Assembly: GCA_958510825.1 (NCBI GenBank)
Contig: OY294049.1
Coordinates: 35,120,774-35,184,773, forward strand
From: Brachypterus glaber
Taxonomy: Eukaryota; Arthropoda; Insecta; Coleoptera; Kateretidae
Direction of reading: 5' to 3'
Length of the DNA stretch: 64,000 nt
Position numbers and translations under genes: made by a program
Notes under the pieces: model-generated
Told to the model about the DNA's origin: nothing
The model's input: the letters and a program-made list of their open reading frames with translations, nothing else
The model's database searches: none
Shown: in pieces, positions 36,685-49,960 of the stretch
Layout: the number at the start of each line of letters is the position of its first letter
Numbering within the stretch: the first letter of the stretch is position 1

Positions 36685-37130
36685 GCTTTAATTTTGAGTA
36701 GGATCCACTTCACCCCACCATCCACATGGCAGCCATCTTGAAAAATATAGGTTAAATTATGGGTCATATATCATAGATAGTATCTTTCTCTGGGACAATA
36801 AGTCAGGATATAAAAGTTTTTAAATCCTGCCATTTTCAGATCAATAGCTGATCAACAAAGAGGTCGCTGGATGAAAATGTTGCTGTTTTCGGTCATCTAT
36901 ATAAACCTTCCTAACTTTTTTGGTTCTTGACCGATTTTAACCGTCAAGGTTTTAATTAAATCTTTAGAAAACAGTCTTTTAAAAATGTTAATATATTTAT
37001 TGTTATTTGTCCTTTGAAAAGGCCTCTAAAAGGACATAAAAATTCTAGAAACTGACCCATAATTTAACCATATTTTTTAAGATGACTGTGAGTGGTGGGG
37101 TAAAGTGAATCCTACTCAAAATTCAAAGCT
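36685..37130. mobile_element. 445-bp foldback element
   Basis: Left ATTTTGAGTAGGATCCACTT and mirrored right (AAGTGAATCCTACTCAAAAT) continue inward through TTAAATTATGGGTCA on both sides. The arms are about 90 bp. Confidence 0.8.
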
Positions 37131-37244
37131 TACGATATAGGAAGTTTGTAAAAAAATGGTGCTTTTGTCCGGCATTTAAACACCTACTCAAAATTTAGTG
37201 TTAAGCTGCCTAACTAGTTATAAGGAACTCATTTTCACGATATC

Positions 37245-37560
37245 GTGAAATAGTTATTTATGGTACTAGTGGGTAAAGTAAGATATTGCCAAGCAGGTTA
37301 ATTTTCGAGAGGGCAATATCGGTTTACCCATGAGTGCCATACAAGGTTTTATCCAATAAATAGCTTAGGAATTCATATTTTTATTAAAAATTTTAATGAC
37401 ATTTACAAGAAAATAATTTGACAAGTAACAGTGAGTGGGTAAAATAAATAATTATCCACTCAATAAAGTAAAAGCCACGCGGGGGTTATTATTGAGTTTA
37501 TTTAAAATAAAGCTGGTAATTGTCTTATTATCTGCATGTATTGGATAAATAATATTATTT
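37245..37560 (+). repeat. Dispersed repeat, inverted copy at 60150-60478
   Basis: It shares ACCCATGAGTGCCATACAAG, GGTTTTATCCAATAAATAGC and AAGCCACGCGGGGGTTATTA, in inverse orientation, with 60150-60478. Both start or end at ACTAGTGGGTAAAGTAA. Confidence 0.85.
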
Positions 37561-37974
37561 CCCCAGTTCAAATGTTTGACCCTAAATTTGTCGCACAGTG
37601 TAATTAGCAATTATCGTTCAGTTAGTTACATACTCTAATCATTTCTAGCAAACCTGTTATTAGCTATAGCTATAGTAGTGCCAATATATTGGAACGCTAA
37701 ATTAAATAATTTCATATCTCATTTCAATTTGAACTAATACAATTTCAATAAGGACATTGAATACGCACAATTATAGGTATCTCGGTTATTGTAAGAGATA
37801 CAAGATACATTGGAAAAAATTGCGCATTTTTATGCTGATCAATAATCTGAAAGAAAATTTGACCTGTCATTTTTTGTTTTTTAATTATCGCAAAAAAATT
37901 AAAAATCCAGAGTTACGTTTTTATTTTTTTATGCAAAAACCGACAAAGCTAGACGTTTTTAACTGAAACATTGT

Positions 37975-38126
37975 TTCGTAAATATTGTCAATATGACCTA
38001 TGCGCATGCCTGAGCTCGGTATTTAGATCTACAATAAGCCGCTCCTCACATTTTGATAATCTAAATGCCGAGCTCACGCATGCGCGTAGGCGGCAATGTC
38101 ACATTGACAATATTTACGGTTTCAAA
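37975..38126. mobile_element. Foldback MITE of about 150 bp
   Basis: CGTAAATATTGTCAATATGA at the left is mirrored at the right, and CGCATGCCTGAGCTCGG pairs with CCGAGCTCACGCATGCG. It sits inside a longer repeat whose outer GAAACATTGTTTC is mirrored near 38303. Confidence 0.75.
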
Positions 38127-39299
38127 CCTAACCTTCGTTAATTTAATTGCTCCGTTGCTTCCAAAGAACTCTGCGCAAACATGATTTTTTTAATTTGGCT
38201 TAAAATGTAAGACTTGATCATCTCGTGTGGTACATTCTCGTAATCAGAAAAAAAACTGAAATAAAAAATGTAAAAATCCAAAATAGCGCCCATAAGAAAA
38301 AACAATGTTTCAGTTAAAAAAATAAAAACTTAACTCGGGATTTTTAATTTGAAACAAAAATTTGACTTTTGGACCGCTCTGTATAAACATTATGGAAATG
38401 TATCCTTTTTTTGGCAGCAGTACTTTTAAGCAGCTCTCTGGGACACCCTATAGATACCTACACTGCCCGTCTAAGTAAGAAGATCGTATCTTGTTTTGAT
38501 AAAACCGACTAATTTATTAGGAATGGCGAATATTTCGCAGAAGTAAGCTGCAAAGATATTAAGAAGTGGAAAACTCGAATTGTTAGTTACGACTTTCTTC
38601 CTTGGAACAGCAGTACACTTTAATTTTGATTTATTAGTAAAGTACTCGGTAATTGGTGTTAAAATCTATCGGGCGTAAACAATTCGTTCTTTTTAATCTT
38701 AAGAAAAAGTCCTAATAAATTACTTCTGTTTTCAGCTACTAATCTCGGGAATTGATAGGTAGTTTACCACTTTTTTTTGTCTATTAAACTGATTAATTAC
38801 TAAAAATAAAATAAAAATAGGTTATTAACCGAATTACTCTCTAACCAGTTCGAAAGAAAATTAAGAGATTTTCTTTACAATGATTTAGAAACAAGCCGTG
38901 AAGATATGTAATGCAATATACCATTCACAGTAAATGGTATATTGCATTTTCCCAAATACTTAAAAAAAATAACAACAAAAATTAACATTTTTTTTTGAAA
39001 AAAAAAATCAATAAAAAATAAACAATTTCAAAATATTTTTCTAATTTCTCTTTTTGCGAAAAACAAAAAATCATTTTAATTTTTTTTAATTATGTTTTTT
39101 TTTTATTTTTTTTAAAAGTTTTTTAACTTTTTTGTTTTTGATTACTTTTAAAACTGGTTGAATTGATCTTTATAATAAAAGTATTTTTTCCTGAAAAAGT
39201 TACGTTAATCGGAATTTTCTTTCAGCTTTTTTTGATTTTTTTAAAAGTTTAACTACCCATAACTTTTTTGTTTTTGGGGGAATTACTTTCAAAAACAAT

Positions 39300-39850
39300 A
39301 GGGTAAATATTTTTAAATATTTTCGTTAAAATTGGTATATAGGGGTTTTTGGGATCGACGAATATGAATCTGATAATAGTTTTCGTGAAAATTGGTATAT
39401 GGGGGTTTTTGAGGTTGATGAAAATTAAAAAAATCTAAATCCACCTCCTGAGGGGTAGGGGGTAGTTTTCGTGAAAATTGGTATATTGGGGTTTTTGAGG
39501 TTGCTGAAAGTAAATTTGATTATAAAAAAAATCTAACTCCACCCCCAAAGGGGCAGGGGGGTAGTTTCGTGAAAATTGGTATATTGAGGTTTGTCAGGTT
39601 GCTGAAAGTGAATCTGTTAATAAAAAAATTCTCACCCACCCCCTGAGTGGCAGGGAGTAGTTTTCTTAAAAATTAGTATATTGGGGTTTTTAAGGTTGCT
39701 GAAAGAGAATCTGATAAAAAAAATCTCCACCCCCTTAATAGTTTTCGTGAAAAATTGTACATTTTTAAGTTTGCTAAAAGTGAATCTGATAATAAAAACT
39801 CCATATTACGCGCGGAGGCGAAAATTGGGAAAGATCTTTTAATAGGCAGT
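39300..39850 (+). repeat. Tandem units of about 90 bp
   Basis: At least five degenerate copies of a unit containing TTTCGTGAAAATTGGTATAT and GAGGTTGCTGAAAGTGAATC. Same family as 5560-5990. A TGGTATATTGC palindrome precedes it at about 38917-38950. Confidence 0.75.
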
Positions 39851-40618
39851 GTATTAGATTTGTAAAAAAACTGAGGACGTGTTACCACGAAAATACCATG
39901 GTAAAATGGATAATAATACCTATATAATTAATAATATAATGGATAATTGCTACTATTAATAATATATTTATAATATAATGATATATCATTTATGCAAAAT
40001 ACGACGGTATTTAGATACTATTTATGATGACGTAGGTTCAAATAGCTGTGAATTTGCCCATTATCATATTTCTGCGTGTACTTGGTTATTTTCATCTTTA
40101 AAAAGCATGCCTCAGCAAAAATGTAAGCTTAAAATTAATTTAAAAGATTAGTATTAAGTCTAAATTTAGATATTCTTATATTTTACTACAAAATTGCACA
40201 GGTTTAGTTAGATCTCATGATTTCATTAAAAATAAATATTTCACCAAAATATAAAAAAAAATAAATAGGTAACTAAATAATGATTTTTTTTTGTCATCAT
40301 AATCATTATCTCATTTGAGGAGTTGGAAGATTGAGTTAGAAAATAGTCTGTCCCAAAAAAAATATTGTTTTTCTTCAAGCGTACTAAAATGTCCATATTT
40401 TATAACTGAACACACTAGTTAGAAGTAATCTATTTTTTTACAGTAAAAAAATGAGTTCATTGTTGTACGCTGTAAAAAAAGTTAGTTAGCAAAACCACCA
40501 CTGGCGACAGCACTCTTTGCCTTTGATGACAGCCATACTTCAAACTTGTTTGTTTATTATGTAAACAGGTGGTTGACTCGAGATTCTGTGCAAAAACTTT
40601 GTGTGAAATTGATTAAAA

Positions 40619-40762
40619 ATGATTGAAGAAGAATATATGGTTTATACACCTACAAATCTCTCCGAAATTGCAAATGCTACATTAGACAAGTTACCATCGA
40701 AATCGCTAAAAGTGTACGATTTAGCATACGAAAAAAATTTTAATAAGCTAAAGAAGGTTTAA
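40619..40762 (+). pseudogene. Short exon-like ORF, tyrosine-recombinase (Crypton-like) N-terminus?
   Basis: The 47-codon frame reads MIEEEYMVYTPTNLSEIANA, then TLDKLPSKSLKVYDLAYEKN and FNKLKK. The LPxKSxxxYxxxYxxF pattern is familiar from the N-terminal SAM-like domain of Crypton-type recombinase proteins of insects. The frame ends at AAG/GTTTAA, which could be a splice donor. I found no continuing exon downstream to 49 kb. It may be a truncated element or a relic first exon. Low certainty. Confidence 0.3.
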
Positions 40763-42058
40763 GTTTATTTCGAAAGGGTTTTATTGGCCTATTTTAATAA
40801 AAAAAACATACTTTATTACTGAATAAATTAAATTCAAAAATTAATATTTAAAAAAATATATATAGGATGCTTGAAGAGAAAATAGTATGTTTCACTCCGC
40901 TTCGCGTCGTCCTTAAATTCTACAGACTAGTAAAAAAAGCTTCACTTTTTGCTCTTAGTAAAACAATATACTATTCTAGTAAACTGAATTAATATACTAA
41001 CATAATAAATATATTTATATTAAAGCTCGATTTTTTACTATGCGTTATTGTCGGTTATTGTGCCTCTCACTTGCACGCATCCTGCCTTACGACGCTTCAG
41101 CCGCTGAGTTGAGAGGTCGCTAACGCATCCATAAAAATTGGGGTAAATATACATTTATATTATTATTTTTAGATAAGATAATAATTAGTCTATTTATTAT
41201 TTAAGCATATTGTAGGATTATATAGTTAAATAACCCTAATTGCTAAATAACATAAAATAAAATGATATAATTCAGATTATCTAGATATATTTTTTTAGAT
41301 TTGTCCCCTTCTATTATTTATCTATGCGTGCGTTACATAAAAAAATATATTATGATCAAACGTATCCCTTTTTAACTCTAACCTTTTTGTTATTATATAT
41401 GCATGCATTATATATTAGTTATAATAAATATAATTATTAAAAAAATCCATCTATAACAACTACTCCTTTGTTTTATGTTCCTCTCATTTTCTATTTTCAA
41501 ATAAAAGAAAGAGATAGAGCTACTTTTATAAACAAAATTACTATTAATCATGTATCTGAGACTCTATTTTAAAAAATAAAAAGGGAATATTAATATACCT
41601 CACATAAAAAAACTCCTAACATGTAAATATGTTATATTAATATATCTTTAACATAATTTCACTAAAATCCCTTGAGATTTTTACTTTTTTTAAAATTCCG
41701 TTATTAAGATTTTAAATCATGCATAAATAATTTCTTATAAATATTAATAATTAACATTTCTCATAAGGGAATTATGAACGTTTTATTAATTTAAAAGGTT
41801 GACATTTTAACAAGATGTAAATTATTTTCACTTATTTAAAATAAATTATTTTCTTCGTAAATATCGCCGTGGACAGGTGAAATCCTTTAATTTGGTATTT
41901 ATAAATACAAGATACTTATGTAAAATTTATCACAGTAAATGTCAAATCGAGAATTAAGTAATATTTATTACCCTGTTGTTTAGATTTACCAATTAAAATT
42001 CGATTAATATATTGACTAAAACGTAAAAAACGGCAAAAGATACCCAATAAAACATATT
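40763..42058. other. AT-rich stretch with no feature seen
   Basis: Very AT-rich. No exon, inverted terminal repeat or tandem array is evident apart from a short GC-richer patch at 41040-41130. Confidence 0.5.
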
Positions 42059-42990
42059 ATAAATGAAAATAAAGTTTAGTGCCTTATAGACGGCAAACTA
42101 TTAAAATCTATAAAGAAATTGCACTGCTCTACTACAGAATTTTCACAATCAATGAGAAAATCCCTACCAAAATGTCATATAGCTGCTATTTCACGCTTTT
42201 TTGCGATGATCAGTGAGCATATATTGGTATGGTGGCTTTCGCACTGACTGTTGAAAATTTTAAATACTTATTAAAAATGAGTATAACTGTATCGAGAGCG
42301 TACAAATTGGTGGCGCCATCTAATGTTTGCACAAAAGTACTACACATTAGATGTTGGCAGACCTGTAATCTGATAAGAATTATCTATATCTAGATACACA
42401 GGCGGACAAAAATTTTTGTCTCGAAGCCAGCACCTAGTACCGACACGGCAAATCAAATTATAAATGAAAATAAAGTTTAGTGCCTTATAGACGGCAAACT
42501 ATTAAAATCTATAAAGAAATTGCACTGCTCTACTACAGAATTTTCACAATCAATGAGAAAATCCCTACCAAAATGTCATATAGCTGCTATTTCACGCTTT
42601 TTTGCGATCTCAGTGAGCATATATTGGTATGGTGGCTTTCGCACTGACTGTTGAAAATTTTAAATAAAATAACAAAAAATTTTGTCCTTCTGTGTATCTA
42701 GATATAGATAATTCTTATCAGATTACAGGTCTGCCAACATCTAATGTGTAGTACTTTTGTGCAAACATTAGATGGCGCCACCAATTTGTACGCTCTCGAT
42801 ACAGTTATACTTATTTTTAATAAGTATTTAAAATTTTCAACAGTCAGTGCGAAAGCCACCATACCAATATATGCTCACTGATGATCGCAAAAAAGCGTGA
42901 AATAGCAGCTATATGACATTTTGGTAGGGATTTTCTCATTGATTGTGAAAATTCTGTAGTAGAGCAGTGCAATTTCTTTATAGATAAAAC
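42059..42990. repeat. Three-copy repeat: direct duplicate plus inverted copy
   Basis: The segment 42059-42405 recurs partly in direct orientation at 42458-42665 (AATGAAAATAAAGTTTAGTG to GTTGAAAATTTTAAATA) and fully in inverse orientation at about 42675-42985. All contain GGTGGCGCCATCTAATG or TCAGTGAGCATATATTGG. Confidence 0.85.
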
Positions 42991-44009
42991 ATATTGGAGA
43001 GATTTCAAAATTGTTGCTCCGCCCCCTTGTATATAGAGTTTCACCACTTTTCTCGGCTGGTAATCCCTGCCTGGGATGCGAAAATTTTTATTATCGGATT
43101 CAGTATCAGCGACCTTAAAACTCCGTACATACCAATTTTCATGAAAATTTTTACAGTAATATACACGCTTAAATACATAATTACAATGTTTAGTTTGAAA
43201 AATTTTACTACATGTAATTTTACAGTGTAGTAAACATTTTAACATAAGACTGTAATTTGTCTGCATTTTTGGACCGTAAATACCAACTGACATTTAATTT
43301 TATGTACGTATAATAAATAAATACACATAGACAAAATATTATTATAAATGTATTACATTTTATCAAAGAGATAAAGACTGTTTACATAATATTATAGGGT
43401 TTGTCTTCAAGAACATAATACAAAGATAATAAACATACCTATACATAATGTTTATTTTTTTTTTTTTAATGAACATTTGTCTGCCTGTTTATCCAGGAAA
43501 AAATTGTGGCCACGATATTTTCGAAAACGGTTTGACCTAAAAACTTTAATTTTGGACCATACGTCTTGTCCTAAGTTATTGGCTGGTAATCCTAGTTAAG
43601 AATCGGGGTGGGATAAGGGTTATAAAGAGGGTAAAAAAAATTACTTTCTGCGATAGCTAGCATATAATTTCTTAAAAAAATACAAAAAAAATGTTCTTTT
43701 TCGAGTAGGTGTTTATTTTTTGAGATTGTTAGTTGCCCTTTTAATCCAAAATCATGAACTTACTCAAACGAAGTTTTGTTAGCTGTTATAAGAAAATTTA
43801 TTATTACAACTTGAAAAGCAAAAATAAAAACTTTTAAAGTATTTGATTCTGCGAATGTAAATTATTCTAATGTAACCTTTGTTTGGTAATTCTTAAAAAA
43901 TCTAAAGTTTTTGAATGAATTTTCTTTATTAGAGCTGTGAATACTAATATAGCTTTAATTTTGTGCATAAACAACAATATATTTTTATGTCTTATTAAAT
44001 TTTTACATA

Positions 44010-44739
44010 CAGAGCGGTCAAAAATACACCCCCTTCCTCTTAACTTTTAAAAGAGTTGAGATATCGACTTCAAATTTAGAACTCTTAAATAAGACAACTT
44101 AAACTATCTTTTAGCATATATTTGGTACTTTCAGCTCTTAAAATGTGGGGACATTTTTTTTAATGGAAAAGGGGGCCTTATGATATATCAATTTAAAGCA
44201 AATAAAATTCTCTGACTGCATATTTTGTAATTTTTTAAACATTTTTTTAGGGTTTTGATTTTTCTATTTTTTGTGCTAAAGAATGCGATTTTTTAAGTTT
44301 TTTTTTTTGTAAATTTTTATTTATGTCAATTAAAATTAGTTTAAAAGTATAATTTAAGTTTTTTCATCATGCAATTAGTAATTTTTAAAAAATTATTTTT
44401 TTAGAGAGATTTTTAGAGAGATTTTTAGAGAGATTTTTTTAGAGAAAGTTTGACAAAAATACCCATTTTCAATCCTATTTTAAAACCAAAAAAAAAAAAA
44501 ATTTAAAAAATTAAAAAATATACAGTAAATGAAGAATTTCACAAGCTTTAAAATGATGTATCACAAGACCCCCTTTCCATTTAAAAAAATGCCCCCCATG
44601 CCCCCCTGCCCACAGTTTAAGAGCTAAAAGTATCAAATATATTCTAAAAGATAGGTTAAGTTGTCTTATTTAAGAGTTCTAAATCGATATCTCAACTCGT
44701 TAAAAAGTTAAAAGGGAGGGTGACTTTTGGACCGCTCTG
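44010..44739. mobile_element. 730-bp foldback element, TA-flanked
   Basis: The ends CAGAGCGGTCAAAAATACAC and inverse (TTTTGGACCGCTCTG) lie between TA at 44008-44009 and 44740-44741. AAAGGGGGCCTTATGATATA is mirrored inside. A lone terminus of the family occurs near 38370-38395. Confidence 0.85.
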
Positions 44740-45602
44740 TATATTGAAAAACTTTACAACATTTTATCTTTGCTTTTTAATTTATAACCTATTTTTTTTA
44801 TTTAGTTACGAAATTGTTTACTTCGAAAAAAAAATACATTATATAATATAGATAATATTAGCGAAATTGGTAGTGGTATTCTTAAGGATAAAAATTAAAA
44901 ATATATCTGTACTAAAAACAATTCTAATAAAAATACTTTATTAAAAAAACATTTTTCGTTTGATTCAGTAAAATTAAGAGTAAAAAAATCAGCTTAATTA
45001 TTGGGGTAAGTACTCCTTTGAGAGAGAAAAATCGTTAGGATAATAAGCAACAAATACGTTTGGGCTATCCACCCTCGTTTTATATTGCCGCATATTTATA
45101 TCAATTCAGAAAAGAGAATTGCGAAAAAGAAATACTTTTATGTTGAAAAATTTAGTAAAGTAAATTTTTATGTTTGAAACGTATGAAAAACTCGCACAGT
45201 TAGTTTTTAGTTGATACGGGGTGATTGAAAAATAAGCTATAACATTTTAAGTAGTGATTTTGCATCGAATAGTTACAAGAAAGGTCCTAATATTTGTTTT
45301 TTAACCGACTAATGCAACGCGGAAGGAGGGTTATGTTTTAGACATGTTTGTATGCATTTATGTATGCATGCATCATGCATGATGCATGTTTTTTCCCCTC
45401 TGATCACGCGAGTGACAAATCGACATTATTAATGGTTATCATCATGAATTTAAGAGGAAATCCAAAAAATCTATAGATTTTTATTATGAATTCGGTATGA
45501 TATACATATTAAATTTAAAAATGACATTTAATTCGCCGTAAGAATAGATCCTATTGTTGAGAGACTTTAACCTACAAAATCCACCCCTTTAAAGAGAAAC
45601 TA

Positions 45603-46429
45603 CCCTGGTAGAAAAGTACACAAATCTAACTTAACATAACATTAGATTAGTGACATTTTTATGTTTAGTCTCAAACGTTATACAAAAACGTTATAAAATA
45701 TACAAATCTAACCTTAAAAACTAACGTTTGACAAAAACGTTATAAAATACATAAATCTAGCGTTAGTTTTCCAACTAAATTCTAACCTTTTTCTAACCTT
45801 ATTCTAACTTTAAATATTTCCATTATTAATACGTAAGCTATAGTAGAAAATACTCATTTCAGACAGCTATGTGCCTAGGTTTGATAATTATTTATTATTT
45901 CTATAATAAGTTTAAAAAAATATCCCCCAAAAGTCAAAATTATAGTAAGTCTGGCAACGCTGTATTAGAATTGAAATAATATTTTAAGATTCTGAATGTG
46001 TAAATAAATATTAACTAACTAAATATAAAGTTTTTCTGAGAGGTAAACGTAACAGCATATTACACGAAAAATATTTAGGGCCATCTAGAAAGATGGCTAT
46101 TTTATTAATAAATGTAACGAAATTATGTTTAAAAATATTATGATTCCTAACATATATTAACATTTATTTATATGAATAAATTTGTCTCCAGCTGCCATTT
46201 ATGATGCAGGTAGAAATTTCCTAGTTGGCCACGCCCCCTCCGAAAGTTAGAAATTAAACGTACTCATAACGTATTTCTAACTTAAAAATCTAACGTTAGA
46301 TTAACGTTTTTAACTAACGTTAGATTCTAACGTTAAAAAGCGGGACATTTGCACCTATTTTATAACGTACTTTTATACCGTTTTCTAACATTAGAAAAGC
46401 GTTATTCTAATGTTAAATTTCTACTAGGG
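45603..46429. mobile_element. MITE with CCCTGGTAGA ends, copy 2
   Basis: Same family as 35117-35543 but about 400 bp longer in the middle (additional CAAAAACGTTATAAAATACA repeats). The right end is CTACTAGGG. Confidence 0.85.
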
Positions 46430-46716
46430 GTTAAATCTGGGAAATGAAACTCTTTTAATGCAATTCTTTCGAAAAAAGGTTCTTCGTTCACGTTTTTAAA
46501 AATGATGTTCCCTTTTTCTAAATCACCCTGTTTAAAGATAAAAAGTCCAAAATGCCAAGAAATTTTATTAAATGAGAATATATGAATAGATTAATAAAAA
46601 TTATAATTATAACTATAGCTTATATTAACTTAATTACAATTAATCTTAAGACATTTATGGAAGTAGGTATAAAGTTGTTTTTTAACTTTTTGTGCAAGAA
46701 ATAATTATGTATAAGG

Positions 46717-46945
46717 GGTCGTCCATAAAATACGTCACGCAAATTGACCAAAATTCATACACTTCATACCCCGTTTCTCGCGTTATCAAAGGATGCAGAG
46801 ATTTATATTTTAGCTACCCCCCTATTGGGGGTGTCAAAATGTTTCATATAGGGGCGGCAAACCAAAAGCTTGCTTCAGGGCGCCGAATTGCTAAGGCCGG
46901 CCCTGATTTAACAGACTATCAACGAGTATCATCAAAATTTATGTA
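46717..46945. mobile_element. Truncated copy of 534-728 MITE plus GGCGCC-rich piece
   Basis: GGGGTCGTCCATAAAATACG and ACGCAAATTGACCAAAATTC match the MITE at 534. The following GGGCGCCGAATTGCTAAGGC resembles the interior of the hAT-like MITE at 49154-49561. Confidence 0.65.
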
Positions 46946-47964
46946 GTATTTACCATAATTACAAAAAGAATGTAAAAGTACAAATGTATTTGCGCACCCC
47001 ATGGGGCAATGGTGAGCATTTGTTGGGGAATTTTGCACAAAATGTAAAAAAAGAATACAGGTTTTCAAAACTATTTTTTTTTAATAAAGGTTTTGGACTT
47101 TTTGATCTTTTAAAAATCTTTTTAAAACATTTTGGATTTTTTTATAAATATCTTGTTTTCTAGTTTTTAGTTATACGTAGCATGTTATTATTAGAAGGGT
47201 TAAAAAAAAAAACTAAAAAAAATAACAAAAAAAATCTTTTTTTGAAAAAATGTATTTTTTTATTCATTTTTTTTTTTCAAGTTGCGTTATTTGGGAAAAT
47301 GCAATATACCATCCACTGTGAATAGTATATAATGGATTGCGTAGCATTACATATCTTCACGGCTTGTTTTGTCTTTAAAACTGTAACAATGTAAGAAATT
47401 AAACAATACAAATACCTCATTATTATAACTGAGTTGGGCGGGAGTCAAAAATTGATCAAGTAACCTGAAATTTGGTATGCAAGCATAGGTTTTCAATTGA
47501 AACAACATAGGAGGGGTGCATATGAAAAATTAGAAAAATGTGTTTTTTTTGCAATACCCTATTTTGGAGTATACAAAACGGATGGATGATCCGTATAATA
47601 AAATAGTTAATTAACCTCGGACAGTTAACCCAGGCTTTATTCTTTATTTTGTTATATAAAATTCTTATTTTATTAAATAAAATAATTTTAAATTATAGAG
47701 AAATACTTTTATAGAAAATTATTCATTTTTAATTATAATAAAAGAAAATAAAAATTTTGTTCAGTCATTTAAAAAAATTAAGTTATTAACAAATTTATAA
47801 AACTTTAAATAAACAATATTTAAAATTATTTTAACTTTGTGTTCACTTATAAATTTGAAATATTAATTTAAATAAAAAAAGCCTATACGACAATGCACAA
47901 TATAACTTTTTTCTAACATTAAGGTCTTCTTAAAACAAGTATTTTTAGATACATATATATTATA

Positions 47965-48611
47965 CCGGGTGAGTTTTACGTATGTCCACACCTAAAATTA
48001 AGATTAATTTTCATTCGATAAAAACAAAACTTTGGTGATTTATATAATTTTACATTGTCTATAAAATGGCGGATTTTTTTTTGTTTCACTCCGGTTTCGC
48101 CGGAAATTACCTCAAATTTTGATTTTTAAATGACAGAACATGTAATTTTTTAATAAACTTTAATAGTAATTTTTTTGTCCATAAATTTTGACTAAAATTT
48201 TAAGAAAAAAATATGTGATTTAATGGTACTAAGGGGGCATTAAAAAAAATGAGTTTTATTGAAAAAAATGATTTGCCTAGTTTTGATGAGCTCTAAATTG
48301 GGTAATAATTAAATAAAACGTTGTTTAATATTTTTGCTAAGAAAAATACTAATCCAAGATTAATTTAACATATTCCAAAGCTAACTAGATTTAAAATTAA
48401 AATAAAAAATGACTTTGTGTCAAAAATTGACAAACGATACATAGTTGTACTCAGAATTTAATTCTGTATCAAAATATGTAAAAATATATAGGGTGTTCCA
48501 TTTAAAAATCAAAAGTTGAGGTCATTTCCGGCAAAACCGAAGGTGAAACAAAAAAAGAAATACCACGCCAATAATCTTAATTTTAGGGGGGCATAAATAA
48601 AACTCACCCGG
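47965..48611. mobile_element. 647-bp foldback element, TA-flanked
   Basis: The ends CCGGGTGAGTTTTACGTATG and inverse (AATAAAACTCACCCGG) lie between TA at 47963-47964 and 48612-48613. TTTCACTCCGGTTTCGCCGG is mirrored as CGGCAAAACCGAAGGTGAAA near 48520. Confidence 0.88.
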
Positions 48612-48959
48612 TATAACATATATGTAAATAAAAATGCTTAGTGTCGGAGATGTAGGCATTTTCTTGGTAAAATGTATTGCCAGTCTGACTGCATAAATTT
48701 AAGCTAAATAACCACAAAAAATATTAAAAAAACATGTTTAAAAATATATTTTACTTTTAAGCATAAAAACATGTTATGTATCTAATTTAATTTTAATATT
48801 TTATGTCATATTTTTATTATTAGGTAAATTTAAAAGTATTTTACATACGAACCATAAACAATTTTATTTTCTAAACAAATTACAGATTTATTCACGCAAA
48901 ATATACCTGCTTAAATTAATTTGTTTTTTTTATTAAAATAATTAATTAACTAATTATTT

Positions 48960-49070
48960 GGTTCGAAAGTCAATTAAAGCCGGTGGTTCCCTCTACTACT
49001 AGCCCACACAAGTCCTGGACTTAGGGGATGCTTAATTAAGTAGAATAGTACGAGGTTAAAAAAACAAACA
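48960..49070 (+). repeat. SINE-like element, copy 1
   Basis: GGTTCGAAAGTCAATTAAAG, CTACTACTAGCCCACACAAG and GGATGCTTAATTAAGTAGAA match 63610-63705 almost base for base. Tail ends in an A-rich run. Confidence 0.65.
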
Positions 49071-49153
49071 AAAACAAAAAAACAATTTTGAATAGCAAAT
49101 ATTCACAAAAAAAAATAGTATACTATTAATTATTAGGGTAACTCGATCAGTTT

Positions 49154-49561
49154 CAAGGGCGGTGGTAATGGGGTTAATTACCCCCCCCCCATAGGCGTGG
49201 GCGCCAATTTTGTTGCAGGGTGCCAAGTTTGGTAGAAACCGTCAAGGACACAGTTTTTTTTTCTTGTTGGTATTTTTTTGGGCGCCAAGTTTGGTAGAAA
49301 CCGTCAGGGATAAAGCTTTTGTCTTAGGGTATTTTTTGGGCGCCGTCATTTTTTTTTGTAGGGGCGCCACGTTTGGTAGAAACCGTCAGGGACAAAGCTT
49401 TTTTTTTATGGCATTTTTTGGGGGGCAATTTTTTTTTTTGTAGGCGCACAAAGCTTTATTTTAGGGTGTTTTTTCTTTTGCTAGGGGCGCCGAATTTGAG
49501 GCTTGAAAGGCCGGCCTGGGTATTACCCCCCCCCCATAGAAGAAAAAGATCTACGCCCTTG
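49154..49561. mobile_element. 408-bp hAT-like MITE with internal minisatellite
   Basis: It starts CAAGGGCGGTGG and ends CTACGCCCTTG, flanked by ATCAGTTT on both sides (49146-49153, 49562-49569). The interior is a degenerate tandem of about 80 bp (GGCGCCAAGTTTGGTAGAAA, CCGTCAGGGACAAAGC) with at least three units. It landed 20 bp inside the end of the larger hAT-like element. Confidence 0.88.
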
Positions 49562-49960
49562 ATCAGTTTGCACTTTGTCTAGTGTTTTGGTGGTTAGCCG
49601 TTGTGGTTTCTGGTAGTTTTACCGGAAGTGCTCACAACTTTCATCAGAGTGAGTGACAGTGAAGAGGTCAGACGTCGCCCAGCAGATTTCCATTGAGTAA
49701 GATTATTTTGGTATATAATTATTCTAACTAACATATGCTCACTTGTAAGCTTGCTTGCTAAGTGTTGCAGCCCTTTTCACACTGTGGACTTAAGCCAATT
49801 CCCACGAACCGCTGAGGCTGGCGGTTTGGTGTGTTAAAGGTTCCCTGAGACCCCAACCACTAACAATTAGTGCTTAACACTACACCCCCCCCCCGCCCGG
49901 GGCCACCCAGGCCCCCGAGAACACTACTTCTATTTTTCCCTTCGAAATTCAAAAACCACT

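Noticed and set aside
33486..38456. Single large transposon bounded by CAGGGTGTCCCAGA and CTGGGACACCC
   Set aside because: The two ends match over only about 12 bp and the interval holds many independent elements, so pairing is not supported.
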